Below, in pieces: positions 37,411-46,473 of a stretch of 64,000 bases of DNA. The position numbers and the translations under genes are program-made. How positions within the stretch are numbered: the stretch's first letter is position 1; the number at the start of each line of letters is the position of its first letter. The notes under the pieces are model-generated. The model searched no databases and was not told the origin of the DNA. It saw only the letters and a list, made by a program, of their open reading frames with translations. The stretch comes from Chitinophaga sp. LS1 (GTDB taxonomy: Bacteria > Bacteroidota > Bacteroidia > Chitinophagales > Chitinophagaceae): the NCBI RefSeq assembly GCF_034274695.1, contig NZ_CP128362.1, forward strand, positions 8,496,501 through 8,560,500. Direction: 5' to 3'.

Positions 37411-40400
37411 TCAGAAAGTAGCGTTAACACCCAGCATGAAGGATCTTGCCTGAGGGTAGATACCTCTGTCGATGCTGAATACGCCACCTCCGATTTCAGG
37501 ATCATAACCGGTGTACTTAGTGAATGTGAGCAGGTTTTCGCTCATTACATAAATTCTGAATTTCTCGATGCCCACTCTTTTGGTGATCGTGTTAGGAATG
37601 GAGTAACCCAGTTGTAAAGATTTGATTCTGCAATAGCTACCATTTTCCAGATAGAAATCGGAAGGATTGGTAAAGTTTCTGTTAGGATCAGTAGATATCA
37701 GCCTTGGATAATCGTTTGTAGAACCTTCGCCAGTCCAGCGACCCAGGGCTTTTGTCTGCCAGTTTGCATTCAGGATATCCAGGCGACGAAGGCCCTGGAA
37801 GATCTTGTTGCCAGCGGAACCCTGAATGAATACTACGATGTCGATGCCTTTGTAAGCAGCATTGATGGTACCACCGTAAGTCCAGGTAGGTGTAGGATTA
37901 CCGAGGAACTGACGGTCAGCTTCTGTGATCGTACCATCACCATCAGTATCTACCCAACGGAAATCACCGGGTTTTGCATCAGGTTGAATTTTACCACCTG
38001 CTTTGCTGGTGTAATTATCAACTTCGGACTGGTTCTGGAAGATGCCATTTGTCTTGAAACCATAGAAGCTATTCAGTGGCTGACCAAGGGCGGTACGGGT
38101 GATAGGATAGCTGGAAGACTGGAATGTCTGACCACCGGAGAGGTATTTGATACCAGTACCCAGGTTGGTTACTTTGTTAGTTGTATAAGAAACGTTCGCA
38201 TTTACATTCAGGTCTACTTCGCCTACCTTTTTGTGATAACCCAGTTCCAGTTCCACACCGGTGTTCTCCATATCAGCTACGTTCGCAGCAGGGTTAGAGA
38301 TTGCACCAACGTATGAAGGAATGCGTGGGTTCTGCAAGATGTCTTTAGTCACCTTTTTATACCAGTCGAAAGCGACTCTGAAGTCGTTGTAAACAGTGGC
38401 TTCAAAACCAACGTTTGTCTGACTGGTAGATTCCCATTTCAGGTCAGGGTTAGAAGGGGCATTCGGACTGTAACCGATCTGGTAACTACCGGAATTACCG
38501 AAGGCATAGTTTCTGCCGCTACCGATGGTAGACAGGTAGGCAAAGTCACCGATGTTATCATTACCTACTACACCATAACCACCTCTCAGTTTGAGGAAGT
38601 TTACGAGGTTCTGTTGGGGCCAGAAGCCTTCTTTAGAGATATTCCACCCCAGTGAGAAGGATGGGAAAGTACCATACTTGTTATTGGCACCGAAGCGGGA
38701 AGAACCATCACGACGTACGATACCTTCAATGAGGTACTTTTCATCGTAAGCGTAATTGACACGGGCGAAGAGTGAAGAGATCCTGTGGTCAGCACCTTCA
38801 CTACCGTCAGAAGTACGGTTGTCGGAAGCTACTTTGAAGTTCATGCTTGCTTCTTCAAAAGTGTTAGCAGGCACGTCGTAGAAAGTAACGGTGGTCGCTC
38901 TTGTACGGTTGTCCATATAAGCGCCCTGACCTAAGAGGATGGTGAAGGAGTTCTTACGGATATCTTTAGTATAAGAAGCGGTATTTTCTATATTCCATGC
39001 AAATCCTGAATTCTGATTACGTGAAAAAGAAGTACGGGAAGAGATGGTAGATGAGTTCAGGTAAGAGATGGGTGTGAAAGTCTCAGATCCCCAGAAGGCG
39101 ATTTTAGTACCGAGGGTAGAGCGGAGTTTCAAACCTTTAACAGGCACTATTTCCAGGTAGGTATTACCTACGATGTTGTGTGACCAGTTATAGTTACCCA
39201 GACGTGTGGAAATATAGGCGAGTGGGTTCGTGATCTCCTGTCCTACAGCGCTGGAAATACCATAAGGATTACCATTCTTATCGCGGCGAATACCGGTATT
39301 GGTATAAGGTGCGGCAGCGGCTACAGCAGGATCCGTAATTACGGCAGGCGTAGTTGGATCCAGGTTGATAGCGGAACTGAGCGGGCCACCGAATTCGCTG
39401 TTGGTATTACCTACACCCAGGGCTTTGTCGTAAGCATAGCCAACGTTTTCGCCGAGGGTTACGTATTTGGACAGTTTGTGTGTAGAGTTCAGACGCAGGT
39501 TGATGCGTTCATATTTAGAGATGTCGGTAGCAACGATACCATCCTGTTTCAGGTAACCGAAAGAGGAATAGAAAGTTGACTTATCATTACCGCCGCTTAC
39601 ACTCACTTCATGGTTTTGGCGCGCAGCGCTGTTGTTGAAGATGAGGGATTGCCAGTCGGTGCCTTTACCTAAAGAAGCAGGATCAGCGTAGACGATGCCA
39701 TTGCCGGCAGCTACAGAAGCTTCATTACGCAGGGTAGCATATTCCGTAGCATTGAGGAGCTTCAGTTTGCGGGCAGGTTCAGAGTTACCATAGTAACCAT
39801 TGTAGTTGACCTGCAGGGTACCGGCTTTACCTTTTTTGGTAGTCACGAGGATTACACCCGCAGCAGCACGTGCACCATAAATAGCCTGGGAAGCAGCATC
39901 TTTCAATACTTCGATAGATTCGATATCGTATTGGTTTAAGTAACCGATACCGCCATTATCGACCACCACTCCATCAATCACCCAGAGAGGATCGTTGTTA
40001 TTAAAAGTAGTGAGACCTCTCACACGTACAGTAGCGCTGGAACCTGGCTGACCAGAACCGGCAGCGATGGTAACACCTGAAGTACGGCCCTGGAGGGCAC
40101 CTTCGAGGCGGGTAACAGGCTGGCTTTCCAGGTCAGCAGCTCTTACACTGGAGATGGCGCCGGTGACAACACTTTTCTTTTGTACACCATAACCAACTAC
40201 CACAGTTTCGGTGAGGGCAGTCTGTGATATTTTCAGGATAAAGTTCATAGATGACTTAGTCACTGCCCAGTTGACAGGTTCAAAGCCCACAGCGCTTACG
40301 ATCAGGGTAGAGCCGGGAGGTACCTTGATAGAATAGGAACCTGTACCATCTGTCACAGCACCACTTTTGCTATCTTTTATACGGATGCTGGTGCCGGGTA

Positions 40401-40869
40401 AAGGGTCACCTTTTTCATCCGTGATACGGCCGGTAACGGTGATAATAGTATCAACATCAGCAGGTTTTGTTTCGGGCAGACTTTTGACAATGATGCGGGA
40501 GCCATCCACCACATAGGAGAAGGGCTGATCTGCGAGTGCCATATCCAGAACTTGTCGTACTGGTACGTTTTTAACCTCTATAGTAACAGGATGAGCGGAA
40601 GCCAGCAAATCTTCATCATAAATGATGGAAATACCCGCCTGACGTGCTACTGATTTTAACACCTTTTTGAGGGGTGCTTTAGTTTCAGACAGGGATATTT
40701 GCTGAGATAATCCTTTTGCGCTGATCTGCAGGCAGGCCACTAGCAACAAAAAGGTAGTCAGTTTCATAACGAGTAAAATTTGACTTCGGAAAACGTGGAT
40801 TCCGAAATAATTTTTGGTTGATGAGAGCTTCCGGGAATAGGAAGCCCTACCACATAAGTTTAAATCCAT
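37411..40869 (-). CDS. SusC/RagA TonB-linked protein with STN domain
   Basis: About 1152 residues from the ATG at 40869 (MDLNLCGRAS); the frame is open to 40995 but that part is translated hairpin sequence. Order: signal peptide (MKLTTFLLLVACLQISAKG), STN domain (LKKVLKSVARQAGISIIYDE), carboxypeptidase-like domain, plug with VRVRGLTTFNNNDPLWVIDG and VLKDAASQAIYGARAAAGVI, barrel ending in LGVNATF. The STN domain should talk to the FecR protein encoded upstream. It is the importer of the beta-glucan locus. Confidence 0.95.
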   Translation of the reverse strand: MDLNLCGRASYSRKLSSTKNYFGIHVFRSQILLVMKLTTFLLLVACLQISAKGLSQQISLSETKAPLKKVLKSVARQAGISIIYDEDLLASAHPVTIEVKNVPVRQVLDMALADQPFSYVVDGSRIIVKSLPETKPADVDTIITVTGRITDEKGDPLPGTSIRIKDSKSGAVTDGTGSYSIKVPPGSTLIVSAVGFEPVNWAVTKSSMNFILKISQTALTETVVVGYGVQKKSVVTGAISSVRAADLESQPVTRLEGALQGRTSGVTIAAGSGQPGSSATVRVRGLTTFNNNDPLWVIDGVVVDNGGIGYLNQYDIESIEVLKDAASQAIYGARAAAGVILVTTKKGKAGTLQVNYNGYYGNSEPARKLKLLNATEYATLRNEASVAAGNGIVYADPASLGKGTDWQSLIFNNSAARQNHEVSVSGGNDKSTFYSSFGYLKQDGIVATDISKYERINLRLNSTHKLSKYVTLGENVGYAYDKALGVGNTNSEFGGPLSSAINLDPTTPAVITDPAVAAAAPYTNTGIRRDKNGNPYGISSAVGQEITNPLAYISTRLGNYNWSHNIVGNTYLEIVPVKGLKLRSTLGTKIAFWGSETFTPISYLNSSTISSRTSFSRNQNSGFAWNIENTASYTKDIRKNSFTILLGQGAYMDNRTRATTVTFYDVPANTFEEASMNFKVASDNRTSDGSEGADHRISSLFARVNYAYDEKYLIEGIVRRDGSSRFGANNKYGTFPSFSLGWNISKEGFWPQQNLVNFLKLRGGYGVVGNDNIGDFAYLSTIGSGRNYAFGNSGSYQIGYSPNAPSNPDLKWESTSQTNVGFEATVYNDFRVAFDWYKKVTKDILQNPRIPSYVGAISNPAANVADMENTGVELELGYHKKVGEVDLNVNANVSYTTNKVTNLGTGIKYLSGGQTFQSSSYPITRTALGQPLNSFYGFKTNGIFQNQSEVDNYTSKAGGKIQPDAKPGDFRWVDTDGDGTITEADRQFLGNPTPTWTYGGTINAAYKGIDIVVFIQGSAGNKIFQGLRRLDILNANWQTKALGRWTGEGSTNDYPRLISTDPNRNFTNPSDFYLENGSYCRIKSLQLGYSIPNTITKRVGIEKFRIYVMSENLLTFTKYTGYDPEIGGGVFSIDRGIYPQARSFMLGVNATF

Positions 40870-40948
40870 ACTTTTGTAGTGTTTGGGAAATTTGAAATCA
40901 ATAATTCGTAACGGGATGTTGTTTTCTTTTTGGGCCCAGACATTATTT

Positions 40949-40981
40949 ACCGGGAGTGTTGCAAGCGCTTCCGGTTTTTTT
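40949..40981. promoter_or_regulatory. CCGG hairpin with A tract in the susC leader
   Basis: In the sense of the susC transcript (minus strand) an A7 run is followed by a CCGG-ended hairpin with a few G-U pairs, ending about 80 bases before the likely start codon. It mirrors the element at 25830-25863 in position and layout. On the plus strand it reads as stem plus T7, i.e. an antisense terminator. Confidence 0.5.
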
Positions 40982-41076
40982 ATGTACGGCCCCACATGAT
41001 TAATTTGTTTCTGCTACTTCCATAACGTTGTTTTAGGTTTATGAATGACTGGCGTATTATACGTGGAATACCAGCC

Positions 41077-42210
41077 TTATTTGACAGTTAATTTTCTTCC
41101 AACAAGTTCGAATACGGGTCCATTTGCTTCCAGCATATGGAGGATGTCAGTGAGGGGAAGGCTTCGGCTGATACGGCCGCCGAGAAGCTTTTCGTTTCCT
41201 TTCTGATCGTAATTAATATCTATGTCGTACCACCTGGAGAGCTGTCTTAAGATGTCTGACAGGCGGGCGTTGTCGAATTCAAAGAAGCCGGTTTTCCATG
41301 CGATGACTTGTTCTACGTCTGCCTCGCGGATGGTGATCTGGCCGGTGGATGGGTCCATTACGGCTTGCTGACCGGGGAAGAGGCGTTTGTCGTTCACTTT
41401 TACGGCTCCCTGTACAAGCGTTGTGTTTACGCTTTTTTCATCTGAATAGGCCATGATGTCGAAGGCGGTACCGAGTACCTGTACTTCCATGTTATTGACC
41501 TGGACGATGAAGGGTTGTTTGGCGTTGGGACTGACTTCGAAGTATCCCTGGCCGGAGATGTCCACTCTTCTTTCTTTTCCATTGAAGGAGGTAGGATAGC
41601 GGAGGCTGCTGGCGGCATTGAGCCATACATGGCTGCCGTCGGGCAGAATTATGTTGAACTGACCGCCACGGGGAACGGTCAGGGTGTTGTATACGATGGC
41701 ATCGTCGGTAGCTTTAGCAGCGTATTGCAACTGACCATTTTTTTGGAGTACGGTGGTAGCGCCCTGAAGGATGGTTTGGTTACCGGCAGAGTCGAGGATG
41801 ACGGTGGAGCCATTGGAGAGGGTGAGGATGGCTTTGTTGGTGCCGGGGGCGACGGAGGTTGTTGCGATTTGAGTGTTCGCGGGTTGGGTGGCAGGTTGTT
41901 TAAATATTATTAAGAGGAGTACGGCGGCGGCGATGGAGGCAGCGCCTGCAACGTAATACCAGAGGGTGCGGACTTTCTTTGTAGTAATGGATTGCAGCAG
42001 TTTGGTTTCAATGCGATCGGAGATTTCAGCGGGAATTTCCGGCTGAGTGTCGAGGGCTTTTTGAAATTCCTGTTGCATGGTTTTCAACAGCGCACGGTGT
42101 GAGCCGGAGGCTTGTAGCCAGGAGTAAAGCTCGGCAGTTTCAGCTGCATTACATTGACCGTCAAGGTATTTTGCTAACAGTTTTTCGTAATGTTCCGTGG
42201 TTGTTGACAT
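41077..42210 (-). CDS. FecR-family anti-sigma factor
   Basis: A 377-residue single-pass membrane protein. The N-terminal 80 residues are the sigma-holding region, followed by a membrane segment (LWYYVAGAASIAAAVLLLII). The FecR core is seen as TVPRGGQFNIILPDGSHVW and LGTAFDIMAYSDEKSV, and the C-terminal DUF4974-like part as RQLSRWYDIDINYDQK. It lies between the sigma gene and the STN-type susC, completing the induction relay. Confidence 0.93.
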   Translation of the reverse strand: MSTTTEHYEKLLAKYLDGQCNAAETAELYSWLQASGSHRALLKTMQQEFQKALDTQPEIPAEISDRIETKLLQSITTKKVRTLWYYVAGAASIAAAVLLLIIFKQPATQPANTQIATTSVAPGTNKAILTLSNGSTVILDSAGNQTILQGATTVLQKNGQLQYAAKATDDAIVYNTLTVPRGGQFNIILPDGSHVWLNAASSLRYPTSFNGKERRVDISGQGYFEVSPNAKQPFIVQVNNMEVQVLGTAFDIMAYSDEKSVNTTLVQGAVKVNDKRLFPGQQAVMDPSTGQITIREADVEQVIAWKTGFFEFDNARLSDILRQLSRWYDIDINYDQKGNEKLLGGRISRSLPLTDILHMLEANGPVFELVGRKLTVK

Positions 42211-42239
42211 AAGTTTATATAGGTGTCTATATATATTAT

Positions 42240-42497
42240 CCGGAAATGATAGTTTAGGGTACCTCGGGGGGAAAATATTTTTTAAGATTTTTGGAGGGAG
42301 GGTGAGAGGGGATTTTAGGGAGGGGATTTTAGGGAGGAGATTTTGGAGGGGTTAGTGGGGGATTTTTCAGGATGGGGTTGATAGTCTTTTTAGGAGAGGA
42401 TTTAGGGGGCTGCTTTTTAGAGGAGTATTTTAAGAGTGTATTTTAAGAGAGCATTTTTGGGGAGGTGTTTGGGGGAGCTGTTTTTAAGAGTGCTTTT
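42240..42497. repeat. Degenerate G/T-rich repeat tract
   Basis: About 250 bases of repeated short units such as GGGATTTTAGGGAGG, TTTTAAGAGTG and TTTTTAGGAGAGG, almost free of C on the plus strand. It fills the space between the sigma gene end and the FecR start. No gene, no clear terminator. It may be an old tandem array and could form G-rich structures. Confidence 0.6.
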
Positions 42498-43091
42498 TTA
42501 GGAGAGGAGGTTTTGGGCTACGTAAATAGCGACCATGATATCGCCATAGCGATGAACATATTCATAAATAAAGCGCATACCCAGCACCATGTGTTTTTTT
42601 ACAGCATTGCGGGAGATGCCGAGTAGTTCAGCAGTTTCGTCATAGCTTTTCCCTTCCTGCCGGCAGAGTTGGAATACCCGTAACCGTTGTGGTGGCATTT
42701 GGGCCAATGCTTCCTGAAAAAGCCTGTCATATTCTTTGGCTCTGACCATTTGTTCTGGTGTGGAGGAAACGGGTTCATTAAGCTGAGCGAACAGTTGTTC
42801 CCGCATAGCCTGGTCGGTGGCCAGTTTGTCAATTGTTTTAATGACGTGGTTACGGGCAATACGATACAGGTATCCCGAAAAAGACAATTGAGGATTTATA
42901 CGGTCCCTGATTTCCCAGATTTTCAGAAATACGTCGTGGACGAGGTCTTCTGCCAGGGAAGGTATTTTGCAAAACCGTAAGAGGTATATGTAAAGAGAAG
43001 CGTGATAATGACGGTAGATAGTTGAGAATGCAGCTTCATCTCCCTGCTTCATTTTGATCAGTACTTCTTCTTCTGATGGCATACGATCCAT
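42498..43091 (-). CDS. ECF sigma factor
   Basis: A 197-residue sigma-70 family ECF factor. Region 2: LAEDLVHDVFLKIWEIRDR, with FSGYLYRIARNHVI. Region 4: MPPQRLRVFQLCRQEGKSYD followed by the helix-turn-helix LLGISRNAVKKHM. It heads the minus-strand FecR/SusC/SusD locus. The start MDRMPSEEE is preceded by an AT-rich leader. Confidence 0.93.
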   Translation of the reverse strand: MDRMPSEEEVLIKMKQGDEAAFSTIYRHYHASLYIYLLRFCKIPSLAEDLVHDVFLKIWEIRDRINPQLSFSGYLYRIARNHVIKTIDKLATDQAMREQLFAQLNEPVSSTPEQMVRAKEYDRLFQEALAQMPPQRLRVFQLCRQEGKSYDETAELLGISRNAVKKHMVLGMRFIYEYVHRYGDIMVAIYVAQNLLS

Positions 43092-43188
43092 AGTTAAAAA
43101 TCAAATCGTTTTGGCTCCTGCCCCCGGAGGGTGTAAAGCTAAAGAAAAGATGGGATTGCGGGTAGGGAAAGATTTTTATATAAATTAT

Positions 43189-43220
43189 TTGCACATTTGA
43201 AATAAAAGTGCATATATTTG
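43189..43220 (+). promoter_or_regulatory. Bacteroidota-type promoter for tRNA-Asp
   Basis: TTG at 43189-43191 and TATATTTG at 43213-43220, spaced 21 bases, fit the TTG/TAnnTTTG consensus of the primary sigma factor in this phylum. Transcription would begin near 43227, just before the tRNA at 43251. Confidence 0.6.
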
Positions 43221-43250
43221 CACCCCCGACACAGAGAAAACGGGGTGTAA

Positions 43251-43324
43251 GGATCAGTAGTTCAGTTGGTTAGAATGCCGCCCTGTCACGGCGGAGGTCG
43301 CGGGTTCGAGTCCCGTCTGGTCCG
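43251..43324 (+). tRNA. tRNA-Asp (GTC)
   Basis: A 74-base cloverleaf. The acceptor arm GGATCAG pairs with CTGGTCC (one G-U), the anticodon stem is CCGCC/GGCGG with loop CTGTCAC and anticodon GTC at 43285-43287, and the T arm has GGGTTCGAGTCCC. CCA is not encoded (CTGA follows the discriminator G). It is the left landmark of an accessory region. Confidence 0.97.
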
Positions 43325-43335
43325 CTGATAAATGG

Positions 43336-43369
43336 AAACGCCTTCAAGTCGTTGGATTTGAAGGCGTTT
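43336..43369 (+). terminator. Terminator of tRNA-Asp
   Basis: AAACGCCTTCAA and its complement form a perfect 12-bp stem with a 10-base loop, followed by T residues. The stem-loop core is repeated with one change at 47441-47474. Confidence 0.85.
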
Positions 43370-43927
43370 TCTTGTTCGAAATATTTCCACGAGATTAACT
43401 ACTCATTATACTAAACTATGATTATCAAGTAATTGGTGGGTTCGAAGTATTATAAGGATTAGATTTCTACTTTCCGGCATTTGCGCATTATGATGTTGCA
43501 ATTCATCGTTCACCAAGTGTTGCTGTTTCTTTGTCGCCCACTTTTAACGAGGCTTTGGATTGTGTTGGGTGGAAGCGAGAAAACAGGCCGCCTAATGCCT
43601 TTTAAATTCTAAATACCAGCAATGGTTAAGGTAAAATAATAGTAACCGAACGCTTTTTAGAAAATAACCAGTTTATCGGGAACTATTTTCTGCCAAAGCC
43701 TGATAAGGCATCTTTACTTCCGATTCAATCCCCATAATTAATAGCCCAACTACCGAAAGTTCTCCCGCTGTTGGAGGGGAAGGCTGTGCAACAGCTAGGC
43801 TTCATCGTTGGTGTTGCACACCCGACGAAGCCTAGCTGTTAGTGGCTGCCGTGCTTTTCCGTCCGAAGGACTTTCTTCCAAAGTTTGCGGGAATGTTTGT
43901 TAGAAGTGCAGTCATCATCGTTATCAG
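43370..43927. other. Gene-free stretch after tRNA-Asp
   Basis: About 560 bases without a convincing gene. Short open stretches on the plus strand (about 43454-43606 and 43630-43738) have no start codon and no family I recognise; they may be remains of genes. The stretch contains the long hairpin at 43790-43840. Confidence 0.5.
43790..43840. repeat. Long inverted repeat
   Basis: AACAGCTAGGCTTCATCG pairs with 43823-43840 at 17 of 18 positions, and the inner GGTG/CACC pair extends it to 22 bp with a five-base loop. It is isolated in gene-free sequence about 90 bases after the end of the frameshifted TPR gene in its direction of transcription. It may be a terminator or a recombination site. Confidence 0.65.
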
Positions 43928-45260
43928 TTAACCGAAGTAAGAACCAGGAACAGGGCTTTCAATCATAAAATTGTAACGCTTGTCGCCTGATGAATTTCCA
44001 ATACCTTTCAAATATTGTTTGTGTTCCAAGTAAAACTCTAAATGTTTATCAATATCTTCTGGCTCTTGCTTGATGTTGAAAATGTCCATTGCGATTTCCT
44101 CTGCTGAACGGTTGTCTGGTGGGATTTTTTCAATTTTTCCACTTTCTACATCCGTTACTCTCATTCCACCGCCACTCCAAGGAAAACTATATGTTTGTGT
44201 CATAAAACCAATGATGTCAGGGCTAACAATAGCGTTGTCAAGCCAACTGTGATTAGCTGAAAAAACAACTTGATTGTTATTAATTCCGTTTAGTTGCTCA
44301 TAATCTTGAAAATATGAACTGTCGGCCGAAACAATTAAGCAATCCTGATTTAGCTTTTGGGGATCATACAGCCCAAAACCAATTCCGAGCTCTTTTGCTA
44401 AAACCCGTCCGACAATTTCAGAATCTCTATCAGGAAGTGAAACAACGGATAGAAATGAAATTGAAAGTTTTATTGGCAAATTGTTTTACTTTATTAGCAA
44501 GTGTTTTGATAGATTCATTAGAGCCCCAACTTGCAACATATCGTCCACCTGCTACATAATCTTCATTGTTCTCAAAGTAGTCAAGCACAACACCACCGTA
44601 TTGAATGAACTGCCAATCACGGATATGGGTTTGGATGTCTTTAACTGAATTGAAGCGCTGCAAAGTTTCTTGAAGCTCCGCAATTTTCATTCTTGGAATT
44701 ATAACATCTTCTTGATTTGGTTGTTGGTCAAGAAAGACTTGAAGATCATTTAAAGACTGTTGAACACCGCCTGTTTTCTTGTCAAGTATTTTGCACTTGT
44801 TTAAGAAATACAAATTCCAAAAGTCGTTTGAATTAGAGTTAACTAAAACGTCTATAGCTTTGTTTATTTGAAATCGTCTTGCATAACAAATCGCAAGGTC
44901 GTGAGGTGCTTCTGCATTATTAGGATTAAGTTGGATTGTTTTTTCATAAAACACCTGAGCTAAATCATAATGTCCAACGCTGAAATAAAAATTACCCAAG
45001 TTGTTGTAAGCTCTTGAGTCATTTTGCTTTTTACAAACTGCTGCAAAAAGTTTTTGTTCGTCACTTGCGTTGAGTTTACCTAAGGTGTCAGAGGCAAGCT
45101 GATAAAGTAGTTTGTAGTTTACATCTTTTCTAAAGCCCCAAGTCAAAACTCGCAAACATTCTTGAAACTCACCTTTGTCAAAATGTTCCTTGGCCTTTTG
45201 TAAATCCTCTTTTGCTAGAGAGTTGTCGTCCTGCTTTTTAAAAAGGTCAAATAGCCCCAT
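43928..45260 (-). pseudogene. TPR-repeat protein, frameshifted
   Basis: Two overlapping frames (44430-45260 and 43928-44479) join into one protein of about 440 residues if one T is removed near 44477: the first frame reads up to ANKVKQ and the second continues LPIKLSISFLSV. The N-terminal part carries TPR-like helices (AYNNLGNFYFSVGHYDLAQVF, AEAPHDLAICYARR). The C-terminal part is of no known family to me. A sequencing error or a recent mutation are both possible. Low-GC and unlike the flanking core genes. Confidence 0.7.
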
Positions 45261-45606
45261 ACCTATTTGTTTTTTGTCTGTCGGTTGATGTTAGCACTGC
45301 CGCCAAACGGTTGTGGTGTTTAACCATTCCAATTACATTGAGCGTGCCTTTGGACACTTCTGTTCTTCTTTCCTCTTATAATTATCGAACTGGCTGTACA
45401 CGTTCAACTCGTCCTTATTTTCTTTTAATTGGCTCAATTGCCAATTATCGGCCAGGGCAAAAATTTATTTTTAATAATTCTACGGGCGATACTTTTCTCT
45501 TAAGGGCTCCGTTGATCATGTCTTCTGCCTTTCGGAACTTGGTAGTAATAAGTTGAGAATATATTTGTCCCCCAACCATATTGCCAAATCGCCTGTGTAG
45601 GCATTT
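45261..45606. other. Mostly gene-free stretch
   Basis: About 345 bases between two minus-strand genes. It holds one short possible gene (45445-45579). The motif ATGTTAGCACTGCC lies just before the start of the TPR gene and resembles sequences before the other genes of this region. Confidence 0.4.
45445..45579 (-). CDS. Possible 44-residue protein
   Basis: A short frame starting ATG (MVGGQIYSQLITTKF) with a basic, helical-looking composition (KAEDMINGALKRKVSPVELL). The frame is open up to the stop of the upstream gene. No family recognised; it may be the tail of a lost gene rather than a gene of its own. Confidence 0.25.
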   Translation of the reverse strand: MVGGQIYSQLITTKFRKAEDMINGALKRKVSPVELLKINFCPGR

Positions 45607-46382
45607 TCAGTCTTGGTCAAACTGTTTTAAAAAGTCTTGATGGTCTTTGTCCACCTGTATGTCAACCAATTTTAAATAGGTTTTGAAATAGTTTGTTGCT
45701 ATGCTTTCAAATTCATTCTTATCAATGATATTTTTTCCTCTTGAATTGTAGAGCTCGGAAATATGGTTTTCAAAACCAAATAACCGGTTGGAAATTTCTT
45801 CTCTTGTGCCAACCAAAGTTTGGCTGGGTGCAATAAAACTTAAAAGCTCTTTGTCTGTCAGTAATTGATTGAATTTTGAATTATCGCTCCTTGTTTCCCA
45901 ATAATAGAGCAATACTAATTTTGATGTTTTGAACTGTCAAATTCAAGCTTTGATAAATAGTGGACAGTTTTTTTTGAGTTTAGCCAACTTAATTCATTTA
46001 GGCAACGATATGAAAGCATTGGATTTGTCAAGCTAAAACTTGTCTCATATGCCTTTTCTAAATAATCTGCATTTTCACTATTTGAAAATTTCCCAATTGT
46101 ATAAATTGTCCAACTGTAAATAGAAAAATTATCAGAATATAGAAAAGTATTTAGTTGCTTAAAAAAGTCCCTTGATTTAAGTTCATTATAAAAATACTTT
46201 TTTTGCTCTTGTGTCAAGAAAGCAGCAAGGTAGATGTCCTTAGCGAAACCAGTTACGTCAAAATAGTTTTCTATGTCAGCATTTAGAAAGTCAAGAATGT
46301 CGCTGGCAATTTTTTCAAATGGATACTGCTCTTCATGTTTGGTGATGTATTTGTCTTCTAAAAATTCACGTAAATTGTCCAT
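45607..46382 (-). pseudogene. Unknown protein, frameshifted
   Basis: Two consecutive frames, 45915-46382 and 45607-45912. The first ends LEFDSSKHQN and the second, without a normal start, is open from SKLVLLYYWETRSDN. Joining them gives about 257 residues with helical, HEAT-like character (YSWTIYTIGKFSNSENADYLEKAYE). The break is near 45915, in AAAACATCAAAAT. I do not recognise the family. Low GC, on the same strand as its neighbours, with a separate upstream region. Confidence 0.65.
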
Positions 46383-46473
46383 AATAAACGGTCTGTGAAA
46401 GTTGACTATAGCAATAATGTTTTTCAGTCTGCCCCACTATTGTCAATACCAATGTTAGCAGCCATATTGTCTA

